Below, piece by piece: positions 37,179 to 46,383 of a DNA stretch of 64,000 nt. The notes beneath the pieces are model-generated. The model saw only the letters and a program-made list of their open reading frames with translations. It had not been told where the DNA came from and did not search any database. How positions within the stretch are numbered: the stretch's first letter is position 1; every line of letters starts with the position of its first letter. The stretch is from Salinivibrio kushneri. GTDB lineage: Bacteria > Pseudomonadota > Gammaproteobacteria > Enterobacterales > Vibrionaceae. The stretch spans positions 1,265,001 through 1,329,000 of the forward strand of contig NZ_CP040021.1 of NCBI RefSeq assembly GCF_005280275.1, in the 5' to 3' direction. A program made the position numbers and the translations under genes.

Positions 37179-38444
37179 TCACGCTTGCGCGGATAAAATC
37201 GCGCGATACAGTGCCTCGGTGGCTTCACGCGGCGTTTGCTCAGGGTTATAGAAGAACTCATTAATCACATCGAACACCGCGCTTTGTACATAACGTGTGG
37301 TAGAAAGACCGTGTGACATGCTGGGACTTAAGGTGCCATTCTCCTGCGCATAAATAAACGCATCACGCGATTGCTGTGCACATCGGTCCCCTTGGGGGAG
37401 GGGCACATCAAACCGAATAGGCAACGAGCCTTTGTAACGGTTAAAGTCACGCTGGAACTGTGGTGTGAGTAGGTACGAGGCCATGTCTGTTTGGCTTTGT
37501 CGCTCACTTTGATTATTGGGTTTGAAAAACACAAAGCTGTCGACGTTGTAACTAAAGGCTTTTCTTGTTCCCGGGAAGGCGACACAGGTAAAGGCGTTGC
37601 CTTCTTGTTGGTTGGCGGCAAAAAACTCGCCTTTAGCCCAATCACCCATCACTTGCATACCCGCTTGATTTTCAATGAGCAGGCGTGTGGTGTCGCTCCA
37701 GTTGCGCCCTTGGCCTGAGTCATCCACGTATTGGCGCATCTTCGCCAACAGGGTAAAGGCTTTAACCACATCGTCACTCAGCAGCGCTTTGCGGTCAAAG
37801 TCTAAAAAGGCTCGTTGATAATCTTGTGGTCCCAACACTGATAGCGCCAAACTGTCGAAAAGTGTCGCGACCTGCCATGGCTCGCCGCCTAAGGCGAGTG
37901 GGATATAGCCTGCTTGCTGCAGTTTATCGGCGGCAGCAAAAAAGCTATCAAAGTCGGTCGGGATGTCGGCATTGGCCGCTTCAAAGGCGCGTAAGTTGAC
38001 CCACAGCCAATTCACGCGGTGAATATTGATGGGCGCCGCTACATAGTTACCTTGGTACTGCATGACATCACGTAGTGGGGCAGGGATTTTATCTTCCCAG
38101 TGTTCCGCTTCCGCAATCTCATTGAGGTTGCGTAAAAAGCCTAAACGGGCCCATTCGGTGATCTCTGGCCCTTTGATTTGTGCCGCAAGGGGCGGGTTAC
38201 CACTGATGGCACGGATCCTCAGGGTGTTCATCGCGCTTATCCCTGCGCGACCACCGACCGCGAAGTCTTGCCATTGATGGCCTCGTTGCTCAATACCTTC
38301 TCGCAAGACAGAGGCGGCTTTGGCTTCACCGGCAGATGTCCACCAGTGTAAAACTTCAACATCACTAGCGGACACTGCAAGGCTGTAGGTGGCAAGCATG
38401 CCACTGATGATCCAGTGAGAGAGGTATCTATTTAAGCGTGCCAT
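37179..38444 (-). CDS. Sugar ABC-type periplasmic binding protein without its transporter
   Basis: 421 residues. A signal peptide ends at SLAVSASDVEVLHWW. The stretch EVLHWWTSAGEAKAASVL and the later ISGNPPLAAQIKGPEITEWA resemble the Pseudomonas glucose-binding protein GtsA. It overlaps the kinase gene (ATG over TGA) and is the last gene of the three-gene operon. No permease or ATPase gene is adjacent, so it may serve as a periplasmic sensing partner of the kinase rather than a transport component. Confidence 0.8.
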   Translation of the reverse strand: MARLNRYLSHWIISGMLATYSLAVSASDVEVLHWWTSAGEAKAASVLREGIEQRGHQWQDFAVGGRAGISAMNTLRIRAISGNPPLAAQIKGPEITEWARLGFLRNLNEIAEAEHWEDKIPAPLRDVMQYQGNYVAAPINIHRVNWLWVNLRAFEAANADIPTDFDSFFAAADKLQQAGYIPLALGGEPWQVATLFDSLALSVLGPQDYQRAFLDFDRKALLSDDVVKAFTLLAKMRQYVDDSGQGRNWSDTTRLLIENQAGMQVMGDWAKGEFFAANQQEGNAFTCVAFPGTRKAFSYNVDSFVFFKPNNQSERQSQTDMASYLLTPQFQRDFNRYKGSLPIRFDVPLPQGDRCAQQSRDAFIYAQENGTLSPSMSHGLSTTRYVQSAVFDVINEFFYNPEQTPREATEALYRAILSAQA

Positions 38445-39892
38445 TATTCTTCTACCCGCGGAAAACTGATATCAACTTGCAGGCCACCTTCACTGCGGTT
38501 ACTAAGCACCATATCTCCGCCATGCGCGTGGATGATATCGCGTGCAATCCCCAAACCAAGCCCGGAACCGTCGTTATCATCGTGTAAGCGTACATAAGGG
38601 TCAAACACTGAGTCGAGCGCTTGCTCAGGAATACCTGGCCCTTCGTCAATCAGGGTAATATCTAATGTGTGTTTGGCGTCCATGACGTAAATCGTCACTT
38701 TATCACCGTATTTCACACCATTATCAATTAAATTGGATAAGCAGCGTTTAAAGGCGAGTGGCTTGCAAGTAAACGGAGGCACCGCGTCACTTTCAATACT
38801 GACTCGGATACGGTTTTGATTGTGTGGTTCGACAATCATCGCCAAGAAATCAATGACATCAATAGCCGCCATGTTTTCATGGATATCGGTGTCTCTGACG
38901 GTTTGTACCGCGCCTTTAACCATGATTTCAAGATCATCTAAATCTTTATTGAGCTTCGCTGCTTGTACGTCGTCATCGATTAATTCTGCCCGTAAACGTA
39001 AGCGGGTGATGGGCGTTTTTAAATCATGCGACATGGAGCGGAATAAGGTCTCACGCTCACGCAGGTGGCGTTGTAAGCGACGCTGCATACGGTTAAACGC
39101 TCGTGTCACAATCGCGATTTCAGCCGCGCCTTCTTCCTTAAGCGGTGGCTGCTCGATATCGGTGCTAAATAAGTTTGCTGCTTTAGCGAGTCGTTTCAAT
39201 GGTCGAGCTTGCTGGCGAATCAAGATGTAAGTAAAAAACAGTAATAGCGCAGTGATCACCACAATAAAGACCACTTGATCGGCGGTAATCAGGGTGTCGT
39301 CGAGCGTCACATAGGGCGCAGGCAACAACGCGGCGATATAGATCCACTCATCTTGTTTCAGCTCCATTTGTACCACCAAAATGGGTGGGTTTAATGGCTC
39401 TAAACTTAACGTGTGATGTGCCCAGGACTTGGGCAAGTCTTGCAATAAAATGTCGTTATTCAGCACGCGTAAGGTTTCAGGGCGCGAAAAATCAACATCA
39501 ATCGTATTCAATGACGGGAGCTGCTCATGGAGAATGCCCGATACGGTGCGGGTCGCGACTTTTTTCGCCTGTGTCTCTTCAATGGGCGTGATTTCGATTT
39601 TTTCTTTGTTGAAGGAGACAAAAAACCGTGTCCCGCCCATATTCCTTAACTGGTTAAGCGCAACATGCCGGTAAGCAACGGGCAAGGATTGAAAAAAGGT
39701 GGTGGTTGAGGCAAACATGTTAGCCAAGCTCGCCGATGCGGACTCTAATCCCTCTAGCTGGGTTCGCTTTGACTGGGTATACCAGATTGACGTCGCGATC
39801 CCTTGTGCTAAGACCACGGATAGCAGCGTTAATAGCAGGGTTCTGGAAAGCAAAGAGCGGGGGATCAGCTTTTCTAGCCAGTCATGATTCAT
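38444..39892 (-). CDS. Sensor histidine kinase (EnvZ/GtrS type)
   Basis: About 482 residues from the ATG at 39892; the frame opens earlier inside the regulator gene. Two membrane helices flank a periplasmic domain of about 170 residues. A HAMP follows, then the phosphorylated histidine in MSHDLKTPITRLRLRAEL and an ATPase domain with NLIDNGVKYG, DEGPGI and GSGLGLGIARDI. It overlaps the response-regulator gene by 11 bp. The order regulator-kinase-binding protein resembles gltR-gtrS-gltB of Pseudomonas, so a sugar signal is likely. Confidence 0.88.
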   Translation of the reverse strand: MNHDWLEKLIPRSLLSRTLLLTLLSVVLAQGIATSIWYTQSKRTQLEGLESASASLANMFASTTTFFQSLPVAYRHVALNQLRNMGGTRFFVSFNKEKIEITPIEETQAKKVATRTVSGILHEQLPSLNTIDVDFSRPETLRVLNNDILLQDLPKSWAHHTLSLEPLNPPILVVQMELKQDEWIYIAALLPAPYVTLDDTLITADQVVFIVVITALLLFFTYILIRQQARPLKRLAKAANLFSTDIEQPPLKEEGAAEIAIVTRAFNRMQRRLQRHLRERETLFRSMSHDLKTPITRLRLRAELIDDDVQAAKLNKDLDDLEIMVKGAVQTVRDTDIHENMAAIDVIDFLAMIVEPHNQNRIRVSIESDAVPPFTCKPLAFKRCLSNLIDNGVKYGDKVTIYVMDAKHTLDITLIDEGPGIPEQALDSVFDPYVRLHDDNDGSGLGLGIARDIIHAHGGDMVLSNRSEGGLQVDISFPRVEE

Positions 39893-40601
39893 ATTGGATC
39901 TCAGCCACAAACATATAACCCGCACCACGCACGGTTTTAATCAAGTTCGCTTTGCCAGTATCACGTAAGCGCTGGCGTAAGCGGCTAACTTGTACATCGA
40001 TGCCACGCTCTTGCGCCTGAGCATCGCGGCCTCGTGTCGCTTGGCTAATCGCATTACGATCGAGCAATTGGTGTGGGTGGTCGATAAACAACATCAGCAG
40101 GGCATAATCAGACGCCGACAACTCTATTTCCATACCTGTGACAACGTGATGCAATTGCTGGGTGGCAGGCTCAAGACGCCACTGGCCGAACCGAATCGCT
40201 TTGGGTCGGGACAAGGTGGTTTCCTGCAATTGCTGGGTGCGACGTAGTAATGCACGAATACGGGCGATCAATTGGCGCGGACTAAAGGGCTTGGCGATAT
40301 AGTCATCGGCGCCTAACTCTAACCCTACAATTTGATCGGTTTCGTCTGACACGGCGGTGAGCATGATGATAGGCACACTCGAATCTTTACGAATACTTTT
40401 GCACAGGGTAAAGCCATCATCCCCTGGAAGCATCACGTCGAGTAAAATTAAATCCGGGTATTGGACAGCCAGTTTAGTTTGCATCTCATGACCGTTTTGC
40501 GCGGTCATGACTTCGTAACCCGCTTTGGTGAGGTAAGCTTGGAGAAGCTCACGAATTTCGACATCGTCGTCGACCACTAAGATGCGTTTGGCTGAAGCCA
40601 T
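39882..40601 (-). CDS. OmpR-family response regulator
   Basis: 239 residues. The receiver domain has the acidic pocket VVDDD, the phosphorylated aspartate in LILLDVMLPGDDG and a lysine in IAKPFSPRQL. The C-terminal winged helix ends RLRDTGKANLIKTVRGAGYMF (key part TVRGAGYMF). First gene of the operon; partner of the kinase that follows. Confidence 0.9.
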   Translation of the reverse strand: MASAKRILVVDDDVEIRELLQAYLTKAGYEVMTAQNGHEMQTKLAVQYPDLILLDVMLPGDDGFTLCKSIRKDSSVPIIMLTAVSDETDQIVGLELGADDYIAKPFSPRQLIARIRALLRRTQQLQETTLSRPKAIRFGQWRLEPATQQLHHVVTGMEIELSASDYALLMLFIDHPHQLLDRNAISQATRGRDAQAQERGIDVQVSRLRQRLRDTGKANLIKTVRGAGYMFVAEIQYES

Positions 40602-40810
40602 ATCGCCATTGTCCTCGTTGTTATAGTCAGTGTCCCCATTATCGGTGCTTTATCGTTGAGATGCTACAAACAAAGCCGCACTTTGTGTAAATAATCAGCG
40701 ACTTGTTGATAGCCGTATTGGTGATGATGTCAGAGCAGACACCCAGGAGGGGTAAAGGTATAAAAAGGCAGATAGTGCATCGCATGACGACGCGAGAGCG
40801 TGAAAAAGAC

Positions 40811-40835
40811 AAAGCCCTCCATTGAAGAGGGCTTT
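40811..40835 (-). terminator. Terminator of the metPS-like operon
   Basis: AAAGCCCTC-CATTGAA-GAGGGCTTT, a 9-bp stem; on the minus strand GTCTTTTTC follows. It lies 43 bp after the small-subunit stop. Confidence 0.8.
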
Positions 40836-40877
40836 GGTTGACATCACAGTGTGTTATGAACCGTGACGCGCTATTCG

Positions 40878-40979
40878 CTATTCGCTATTGCTGTGCATGG
40901 CTTTACGAATACATAAAGCCGCGCCACCCCAAGTGACGGCAAAGCCGATAAGCATCATGATAATTGCGCCTGTTGTCAT
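40878..40979 (-). CDS. metS: MetS-like small subunit of an NSS amino-acid importer
   Basis: 33 residues: one hydrophobic helix (IIMMLIGFAVTWGGAALCI) followed by a basic end (RKAMHSNS). It starts inside the stop of the transporter gene (ATGA overlap). Size, single helix and position match MetS of Corynebacterium, the small subunit needed by the sodium-coupled methionine/alanine importer MetP. After the stop the 7-mer CTATTCG is repeated in tandem (40871-40884, plus strand). Confidence 0.8.
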   Translation of the reverse strand: MTTGAIIMMLIGFAVTWGGAALCIRKAMHSNSE

Positions 40980-42463
40980 GCGTCTGTCTCCATATCGCGA
41001 GCAGGGGGTGTGGTGCTATTAACGATAATCCCTACCACAAGCATGGCAGCGACCAAGCCCCAACCTAGGGTCAGTAATTCGAATTGTGCGTAACCACCGT
41101 AGCCTTCGTTGAAGGTGTCAATCAGGTTTTTCACCAAGATCACCGCCAGCATAATGGGGCTGATAAAGCGGATACAAATTTCCATCCACTGTCCCACGCT
41201 GAACTCAGAGATACGGTTAGCATATTGACGGATGTCTGATAGTTTAACCAGCCAGCCGACCAAGAGTAGCTCAAGCAAGCAGCTTGTGAGCAGTGCAACG
41301 TTGTTAACAAAGTAATCGACCAAATCTAGCAGCAACAAACCGCCGTTAGTGGCGAACGCCATTGAGACGACAAAACCCACACCACAGACGGCTGTCGCCG
41401 CTTTTTGGCGAGTCACATTGAGTTTGTCCATGATGGATGATGTGACGGCTTCGATGATGGAAATGTGCGAACTCAAGCCAGCAACAACCAACGCCAGGAA
41501 GAACAGCGGGCCAAGAATATAAGGGATAGGGAGCAGATTAATCGCCGCGGGTAAGGTGACGAACGCTAGACCAACCCCACCACTGACCACGTCGGTGATC
41601 CCTTTGCTCTGCTCCGCGGCCATATAACCAAGAATGGAGAAGATCAGCACGCCGGCGACAATCGAGAAACCACAGTTGATCAACACCGTCATCAAGGCGT
41701 TATTGTTGACGTCAGACTTTTCTGGCAAATAGCTAGAATAGGCAAGCATGATGGCAAAGCCCACTGACAGTGTGAAGAAGATCTGTCCGTAGGCGGCGGA
41801 CCACACACTGGCATCGGCCAATTTGCTAAAGTCAGGCGAGAACAGATAGTTTAAACCATCTAGCGCACCAGGCAGCATTACCACGCGGCCAATGAGCAAC
41901 AACACCATGACAAATAGCAAAGGCATCATGATTTTGCTGGCTTTCTCTATGCCGCCTTTCACGCCACGGAAAACCGCTGCATAGGTGATAGCCCAAGCGA
42001 TGATCATTGGAATCGCGATGTGCCACTGCCAATCACCCAAGCTGGTGGGAGAATTTTCCCCGAGTTTTAGGTAATCGGAGAAGAAGAACGCGTTGGTATC
42101 CGTGCCCCAATCTTGGCCAAACGAAAAGCCAAAGTAGGAAATGGCCCAGCCAATCACGGCCACGTAGTAAATCCCAATGGTGGCCGCGATTAAAACTTGA
42201 AACCATCCCAGCCATTCAAATTTGGTATTGAGCTTGGAAAAGACCACGGGCGATGAGCCGCGCAGTTTTTTCCCTAGCCCAAATTCCATAATCATAAATG
42301 GAATACCCGCGGTGAGCATGGCGAAAAGGTATGGAATAAAAAAGGCCCCGCCACCGTTCTCATAGGCCATGTAAGGGAACCGCCAAATATTCCCTAGGCC
42401 GACTGCTGACCCCACGGCAGCCAAGATAAACCCAGCGCGTGAGCCCCATTGTTCTCTTTTCAT
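40976..42463 (-). CDS. metP: Sodium-dependent amino-acid importer of the NSS/SNF family, MetP-like
   Basis: A 495-residue carrier with about 12 helices. The opening WGSRAGFILAAVGSAVGLGNIWRFPYMAYENGGGAF (key part GSAVGLGNIWRFPY) is the sodium and substrate-binding helix 1 signature of the LeuT fold. Prokaryotic NSS members usually import hydrophobic amino acids. Pairing with a MetS-like peptide favours methionine, alanine or similar. Confidence 0.88.
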   Translation of the reverse strand: MKREQWGSRAGFILAAVGSAVGLGNIWRFPYMAYENGGGAFFIPYLFAMLTAGIPFMIMEFGLGKKLRGSSPVVFSKLNTKFEWLGWFQVLIAATIGIYYVAVIGWAISYFGFSFGQDWGTDTNAFFFSDYLKLGENSPTSLGDWQWHIAIPMIIAWAITYAAVFRGVKGGIEKASKIMMPLLFVMVLLLIGRVVMLPGALDGLNYLFSPDFSKLADASVWSAAYGQIFFTLSVGFAIMLAYSSYLPEKSDVNNNALMTVLINCGFSIVAGVLIFSILGYMAAEQSKGITDVVSGGVGLAFVTLPAAINLLPIPYILGPLFFLALVVAGLSSHISIIEAVTSSIMDKLNVTRQKAATAVCGVGFVVSMAFATNGGLLLLDLVDYFVNNVALLTSCLLELLLVGWLVKLSDIRQYANRISEFSVGQWMEICIRFISPIMLAVILVKNLIDTFNEGYGGYAQFELLTLGWGLVAAMLVVGIIVNSTTPPARDMETDA

Positions 42464-42970
42464 ATCTACTTACTCCTTTGCGAATCGCCTTTCTTTACGT
42501 CCATCCAAATATGCAGTGTTGTGAGGCTGCGTTTTTTGGGTCGATATGAAAGAAATAGCACATTCCCGCAATATTGATTTTTAACTTCCTGTTGCCCGAA
42601 TGTTGAATTTTTTATCTAAAGCGGGCAGTCATTGCACATTAAGCACAGCGTGAGGGTAAATCAATAGCCTTAAAACCAACAAGTTAGCAATAAAATGGGG
42701 GTTAACCTGCTATCTGTGCATATAGACAGATATAAATCATGTCTTTTTGCGATAAAGTAGTTAAATGAGCTGTCTAAATTGTCAATAACTGGTGATTAAT
42801 GGTTATTTTTTGTCGGTCGCCAATTGATGAAAAAAACAACGGGAATACGTATCGAGCCCGTGCCACAGCGCCAAAAAACATGATCTCATTAGCAGAATTT
42901 TAGGCAACAAAGACGCACACTAAACATGGTTTATACTTGTTATAGCAGCGTGATCATCTAGGAGAACATC
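42464..42970. other. 507-bp intergenic region upstream of metP and the 29-residue ORF
   Basis: No protein gene is supported here. It is AT-rich. A 7-bp inverted repeat, TATCTGT-N8-ACAGATA, lies at 42711-42732 and could be an operator for metP, whose start is about 250 bp away. A plausible -10 (TATACT, 42932-42937) precedes the small ORF. A small RNA cannot be excluded from sequence alone. Confidence 0.4.
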
Positions 42971-43060
42971 ATGAATACGACCCTCACTTATGCATTGCTG
43001 ACGACAGCCTGCGCACTCGGCCTTATTTTTACATTTGCCGCCGTGGCGGTGCTGGCATAA
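42971..43060 (+). CDS. 29-residue single-helix membrane peptide
   Basis: ATG preceded by AGGAGAACATC, an almost ideal ribosome-binding site. The peptide begins MNTTLTYALLTTACALG and ends AVAVLA; nearly all of it is one hydrophobic helix, with no charged residue at all. The spacing of its own promoter-like elements suggests a free-standing gene. Known peptides of this size often act as accessory subunits of membrane enzymes or transporters; the partner here is unknown and I do not recognise the family. Confidence 0.55.
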   Translation: MNTTLTYALLTTACALGLIFTFAAVAVLA

Positions 43061-43214
43061 ACATCACCGAGGTGGCCGCTAGCTCGATAACGATGCCACG
43101 GCGCGCTAAGCGCTAGCACAGTATCACACGACGCGTTAGACTATGAGCTATAGCTAACTAAAAATATTCAATAAAACATAAGCATAACGCTAAGTGTGAT
43201 GGTAAGGGGCGAAC

Positions 43215-44489
43215 GTGGTAGAAACTAATCAAGCCGTGCAGCCCACGGTATTGACCGACAACGCGTTGACCGCTAGTGCACAGAGCGGGACGCGCGCGCG
43301 GCCGCAGCGCATCGCCCTAGTGCTTCAAGGGGGCGGACAACGAGGCATTTTTACAGCCGGTGTGCTAGATGCTTTTTTAACCCACCGATTTGATCCTTTT
43401 GAGCTTTATTTTGGCACCTCAGCGGGTGCGCTTAATATGAGCGCGTATGTGTGTCAGCAATATCAATATGGCTACCGCTTTATTACGCAGCTCACCACGC
43501 AAGAACGCTTCTTCCATTTGATGAAGTATGTGCGTCGCCAGCATTACATGGACTTGGATTGGGCGCTCGATACGGCCTTGCCGGGCAAAGAAACCGCGTT
43601 AGATATGGAAGCCGCGCGGCGCCACCTGCAAAGCCGCTATGCCTACGCGTGTGCGACAGACGTCGATACATTGCAACCGGCCTTTTTCTCACTGACAGAA
43701 GACAGCTGGCCAGATGCTCTGAAAGCGACCTGTGCGATACCGCTTCTTTACCCGCATCCGGTGACTATCGGGACGCACCGCTATGTCGATGGCGGGGTCA
43801 CCGCGGCGATCCCGGTAAAGGAGGCGTTCGCGCGCGGGGCAGATATTATTGTGGTTGTACGTACCGAGCCTGTGATAGAGCAAGAAAAGCGCGATGACGA
43901 AAACCGCCGCTTTCTTGAGACACTGCGCGAACGCTTTGAGGCGAAAAGACCGCAATTTAAGCTCTCCGACTATTTATCAAATTTTGAGTCGAAATATCGA
44001 CTCGCCCGCTTTGAAACCTTCCAGAAAGAGCTGAGTAAGCAGCTCGGGGAACTATCAGAGCGCTATAAGTCTAGCCGCGAGCAACTGGTTAATCGTGTGC
44101 GCGACAGCATGAAAGAAAAAGCGATGCAAAATGGTGGTCGTTGGCTGTTTGGTGGTGACACGATTTATCGGTTGCAGTCTTTATCGGGCAAACCATTGAA
44201 TACGGAAATGCTCAAGATGCTGACCACGCATTACCAAAGCTACCAAAGTGAACTGCAGTTTTTGGCGTCACCGCCAGCGCGTGCTCAGATAGTGCAAATT
44301 GCGCCGAGCGCGCCGCTGCAAAGCAGTGCCTTGCTGAGTAAGCCGGCGGCATTAGAAGCCGACTATCAGCTGGGGGCCTCGCTGGGAAACCAATTCTTGC
44401 GTGAATACGGTGACTCGCTGGTCTCTTTGTCGACAGTGGATAACCCCGGCTTTGAGTCAACGTCGTTACAAATGCCGCATCAAGGGTAG
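43215..44489 (+). CDS. Patatin-like phospholipase, YjjU-like
   Basis: 424 residues from a GTG (AAGGGG upstream). The oxyanion-hole motif is GGGQRGIFTAGVLDAF, the nucleophile serine is in GTSAG, and the catalytic aspartate in VDGGV; together they form a Ser-Asp dyad. The first 300 residues resemble E. coli YjjU. A charged, coiled-coil-like stretch (about 235-300) follows. No signal peptide, so it acts in the cytosol or at the inner face of the membrane. The acetyltransferase gene follows by 5 bp. Confidence 0.85.
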   Translation: MVETNQAVQPTVLTDNALTASAQSGTRARPQRIALVLQGGGQRGIFTAGVLDAFLTHRFDPFELYFGTSAGALNMSAYVCQQYQYGYRFITQLTTQERFFHLMKYVRRQHYMDLDWALDTALPGKETALDMEAARRHLQSRYAYACATDVDTLQPAFFSLTEDSWPDALKATCAIPLLYPHPVTIGTHRYVDGGVTAAIPVKEAFARGADIIVVVRTEPVIEQEKRDDENRRFLETLRERFEAKRPQFKLSDYLSNFESKYRLARFETFQKELSKQLGELSERYKSSREQLVNRVRDSMKEKAMQNGGRWLFGGDTIYRLQSLSGKPLNTEMLKMLTTHYQSYQSELQFLASPPARAQIVQIAPSAPLQSSALLSKPAALEADYQLGASLGNQFLREYGDSLVSLSTVDNPGFESTSLQMPHQG

Positions 44490-44494
44490 CGCCG

Positions 44495-45052
44495 ATGACA
44501 GAGTTTGAAAAAATGCAACGCGGCCTGCCTTATTGTCCCGCGGATGAAGAGCTGACTTTGTTTCGATATGCCGCGCGTCGACTTTGCCAACAGTTTAATC
44601 GACTTGATCCTGAAGATGCCGCCAGTTTAGCCGTGGTAACCACCAAGCTATTCGCCCGTATTGGCGATAACGTTGAAATCGATGCGCCTTTCTTTTGCCA
44701 TTATGGGATGAATATTCATCTTGGCAGTAATGTAAGCGTCGGTCCCAATTGCACCATTTTAGACGGCGCGCACGTCAGTATTGGCGATAATGTGAGTATT
44801 GGCCCTAACGTGGGGATCTATACCACGCGTCATCGCGTATTACCGCTAGACATTGCCCGAGGTGAATGTGAGTCCTCTCAAGATGTCATCATCGGTAATA
44901 ACGTCATCATCGAGGGAAATACCGTGATAAAAGCGGGTGCGGCGATCGGTGAAGGGGTAGTGATTGAAGCCGGATCAGTGGTTGATGCGGACATCGAACC
45001 CTTTTCTATTGTGGCTGGTAATCCGGCTGCGGTCGTCCGTCGTTTGCAGTGA
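44495..45052 (+). CDS. Maltose/galactoside O-acetyltransferase family protein
   Basis: 185 residues. After an N-terminal helical part comes a left-handed parallel beta-helix with hexapeptide repeats from about residue 70 (IHLGSNVSVGPNC, VSIGDNVSIGPNV). The catalytic histidine is in YTTRHRVLPLD, corresponding to the TxxHPxD motif of Maa and LacA. It transfers acetyl groups from acetyl-CoA to a sugar hydroxyl. Probably co-transcribed with the patatin gene. Confidence 0.85.
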   Translation: MTEFEKMQRGLPYCPADEELTLFRYAARRLCQQFNRLDPEDAASLAVVTTKLFARIGDNVEIDAPFFCHYGMNIHLGSNVSVGPNCTILDGAHVSIGDNVSIGPNVGIYTTRHRVLPLDIARGECESSQDVIIGNNVIIEGNTVIKAGAAIGEGVVIEAGSVVDADIEPFSIVAGNPAAVVRRLQ

Positions 45053-45111
45053 TGAGGGTAGAGACAACGCGACAGGTGCCTCCCAACACGATGTTATCGC
45101 ATCCTCCCTAT

Positions 45112-45132
45112 AAATGTTATAATATAACATTT
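45112..45132 (+). promoter_or_regulatory. Zur-type operator over the ribA promoter
   Basis: AAATGTTATA-A-TATAACATTT is a perfect 21-bp palindrome with the 10-1-10 layout of the gammaproteobacterial Zur consensus (GAAATGTTATA-N-TATAACATTTC). Its centre contains TATAAT (45118-45123), a perfect -10, so bound zinc-Zur would block the promoter. The ribA start is 77 bp downstream. Confidence 0.75.
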
Positions 45133-45209
45133 TTGAATTGGCATACTGATGTGGGTGTAGTAATGTTAGCGCCCTCAATCGGGTATCAGCAGTAAGAGAT
45201 AGACGCAGA

Positions 45210-45815
45210 ATGGTTAAAGTTAGGGCCCGAGTGCCGTTGAAAGTCGGGGTGGGAAGTCAGATCCCAGCAGAGATCCTTTCCTTCCATGGTTTAGAATCTG
45301 AGCAAGAGCACGTCGCGCTAATTTTCCAACAAGCCGATAAGAAAGCTGATCCGCCTTTAGTTCGTATGCATTCCGAGTGTTTAACCGGTGATGTCTTCCA
45401 TTCCTCTCGATGCGATTGTGGTGAGCAACTTGAAGAAACCATCCAAAAGATGGGTGAAGATGGCGGTATTATTCTTTATTTGCGCCAAGAAGGGCGCGGG
45501 ATAGGGCTGTATAACAAGCTGGATGCCTACAAGCTACAAAGCGAAGGGATGACGACGTATGAAGCGAACAACCACTTGGGGTTTGCCGATGACTTGCGTG
45601 ATTTTTCCGAAGCGGCGCAGATGCTAAAAGCGTTAGACGCTCACCGTATTCGCTTGATTACCAATAACCCCAAAAAGATCGAAGAGCTACAAGCGGCAGG
45701 GATTACTCTCAAAGAAGTGATTGGCACCAAAGCCCACCTTAAAGACGGTAATCGTAACTATCTTAAGGCAAAGATTGAGCACGGCAAGCATCGTCTCAAT
45801 ATTGAGCAAGATTAA
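45210..45815 (+). CDS. ribA: GTP cyclohydrolase II
   Basis: 201 residues. The zinc ligands are the three cysteines in [18 protein letters not shown], and the catalytic stretch [14 protein letters not shown] is intact. It opens GTP to start riboflavin synthesis. It is a stand-alone RibA without a RibB domain. Its promoter carries a Zur-type palindrome, unusual for a riboflavin gene whose product itself needs zinc; it may be a second copy for low zinc. Confidence 0.92.
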   Translation: MVKVRARVPLKVGVGSQIPAEILSFHGLESEQEHVALIFQQADKKADPPLVRMHSECLTGDVFHSSRCDCGEQLEETIQKMGEDGGIILYLRQEGRGIGLYNKLDAYKLQSEGMTTYEANNHLGFADDLRDFSEAAQMLKALDAHRIRLITNNPKKIEELQAAGITLKEVIGTKAHLKDGNRNYLKAKIEHGKHRLNIEQD

Positions 45816-45921
45816 ACATTCGTCGATAAAAATGGGCTAAATTGCTCGCAGGGCAGTGACAATCACTGCCCATATTCGCTACATTATTGCCATTATATCA
45901 GTCATTGCTCAAGGACGAGTC

Positions 45922-46383
45922 ATGCGTGTGCAAACATGGCATTATCTCTTTCCCCCATTGCCCCCTGTGGCGATGCTCATTGCGGTTGCAATTGGCTTAT
46001 TACTGAGCCATTTCTTTCCTTTTTCGCTGGTGCTGGGTGCGCCGATTTGGGCTGCCTTGCCTCTGGGGTTAGCTGTGGGGTTATTAGCCGCAGCTAAATG
46101 GGCGTTCCATCGCCATCACACCACACTTGATCCGCTGCAAATGCCTTCAGCGTTGGTGACCACTGGGATCTATCGTTATACCCGCAACCCCATGTATCTG
46201 GCGTTGGTACTCATCATCGCTGCGGCTGGGCTGTATTTTAATGCGCTATGGTGCTGGGGGATGATTCCCGCTTTTATGGCCTACCTATCCGCCACATTTA
46301 TTCCTGCTGAAGAAGCCCGTTTATCACGCCAATGGCCTGATGATTTTGACGCTTATGCAGCTCGTGTCCGACGCTGGCTTTAG
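45922..46383 (+). CDS. Membrane methyltransferase of the isoprenylcysteine methyltransferase-like family
   Basis: 153 residues from the ATG at 45922 (AGGACGAGTC upstream); a GTG 22 codons earlier has no support. It has about four helices and the family's C-terminal core: TTGIYRYTRNPMYLALVLII, then PAEEARLSRQWPDDFDAYAARVRRWL. RNPMYLA and the paired glutamates are the usual SAM-binding signature of ICMT/phospholipid methyltransferase-like proteins. Substrate unknown. Confidence 0.75.
   Translation: MRVQTWHYLFPPLPPVAMLIAVAIGLLLSHFFPFSLVLGAPIWAALPLGLAVGLLAAAKWAFHRHHTTLDPLQMPSALVTTGIYRYTRNPMYLALVLIIAAAGLYFNALWCWGMIPAFMAYLSATFIPAEEARLSRQWPDDFDAYAARVRRWL

Noticed and set aside
40871-40890. Tandem CTATTCG repeats as a possible CRISPR or regulatory array
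   Set aside because: Only two full copies and a partial one, covering the end of the metS gene; probably slippage.
43451-43897. 148-codon open frame inside the patatin gene
   Set aside because: It is out of frame within a gene with full catalytic motifs; composition is typical of a shadow frame.
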